A stretch of DNA of 64,000 bases from Candidatus Symbiopectobacterium endolongispinus (GTDB lineage: Bacteria > Pseudomonadota > Gammaproteobacteria > Enterobacterales > Enterobacteriaceae), in NCBI RefSeq assembly GCF_018777385.1, contig NZ_JAFJYB010000001.1, forward strand, positions 62,001 through 126,000. Direction: 5' to 3'. Made by a program: the position numbers and the translations under genes. Every line of letters starts with the position of its first letter. Position 1 is the stretch's first letter. The notes under the pieces were generated by a model. It saw only the letters and a list, made by a program, of their open reading frames with translations. It searched no databases and had not been told where the DNA came from. This document shows, one piece after another, positions 63,969 to 64,000 of the stretch.

Positions 63969-64000
63969 ATGGCGACTTATTTTAGCAACGATTTTCGTTC
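63969..64000 (+). CDS. efp: Elongation factor P, 5' end only
   Basis: ATG at 63969 followed by MATYFSNDFR, matching the N terminus of EF-P (E. coli MATYYSNDFR). EF-P rescues ribosomes stalled on polyproline. Only ten or so codons lie in the window; the modified Lys is beyond it. Divergent from epmB as in relatives. Confidence 0.93.
   Translation, partial: MATYFSNDFR

Overview
The window comes from an enterobacterium of the soft-rot group (Pectobacteriaceae). Protein sequences and gene order around the replication origin are typical of Enterobacterales. Two pectinase genes (family PL9 and PL2) with KdgR operators in front of them point to a Pectobacterium/Dickeya/Brenneria relative. About half of the protein genes (25 of roughly 48) are broken by premature stops, small frameshifts or deletions. 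Essential genes are clean. That is the picture of a lineage that recently became host-restricted (for example a Symbiopectobacterium-like insect or nematode symbiont). The taxon is my inference; the lesions are read directly from the sequence and judged against family sequences known to me.

Layout. 1-3236: glmS (cut by the window edge) and glmU, intact. 3508-5778: KdgR box and a broken PL9 exo-pectate lyase. 6067-12935: the F1Fo ATP synthase operon atpIBEFHAGDC, intact except that atpI has lost its stop and runs in frame into atpB. 13548-16141: rsmG and mnmG, intact. 16195-16547: oriC with three 13-mers and DnaA boxes. 16548-18605: mioC (broken), asnC (intact), asnA (broken). 18606-21597: viaA and ravA (broken). 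21909-23776: kup (broken). 23817-25537: periplasmic PL2 pectate lyase interrupted by a run of 19 G (C on the + strand). 25792-31648: RbsR operator and rbsDACBKR, in which only rbsK is clean. 31765-37394: a complete rRNA operon (16S, tRNA-Ile, tRNA-Ala, 23S, 5S) with promoters and terminator. 37645-44790: kgtP (broken), metA (broken), aceB (intact), aceA (internal 66-codon deletion), aceK (broken). 44818-47040: three overlapping phospholipid-synthesis-type genes, all broken. 47100-51558: iclR (intact) and metH (multiply broken). 52101-55377: AraC-type regulator and TonB-dependent siderophore receptor, both with one premature stop, both preceded by Fur-box-like sites. 55512-57572: an unrecognised gene and a DASS anion transporter, both broken. 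57918-58829: PanS-like transporter, intact. 58913-60575: lysC (broken) behind a recognisable lysine riboswitch. 60793-64000: pgi, yjeI and epmB intact, and the start of efp.

How it fits together. What stays intact is cell-wall precursor synthesis, ATP synthase, tRNA and rRNA modification, glycolysis, EF-P and its modification enzyme, and the origin. What is decaying is plant-polymer degradation, ribose, alpha-ketoglutarate, potassium and siderophore uptake, the glyoxylate shunt, and parts of methionine, asparagine and lysine synthesis. Several regulators or regulatory sites (KdgR boxes, RbsR operator, IclR, AsnC, lysine riboswitch, met boxes) outlive the genes they control. Roughly 19.5 kb of intact coding sequence carries no lesion while about 32 kb of broken genes carries around 45. 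That contrast argues that the damage is real and selective rather than sequencing noise. I see no prophage, insertion sequence or CRISPR array.
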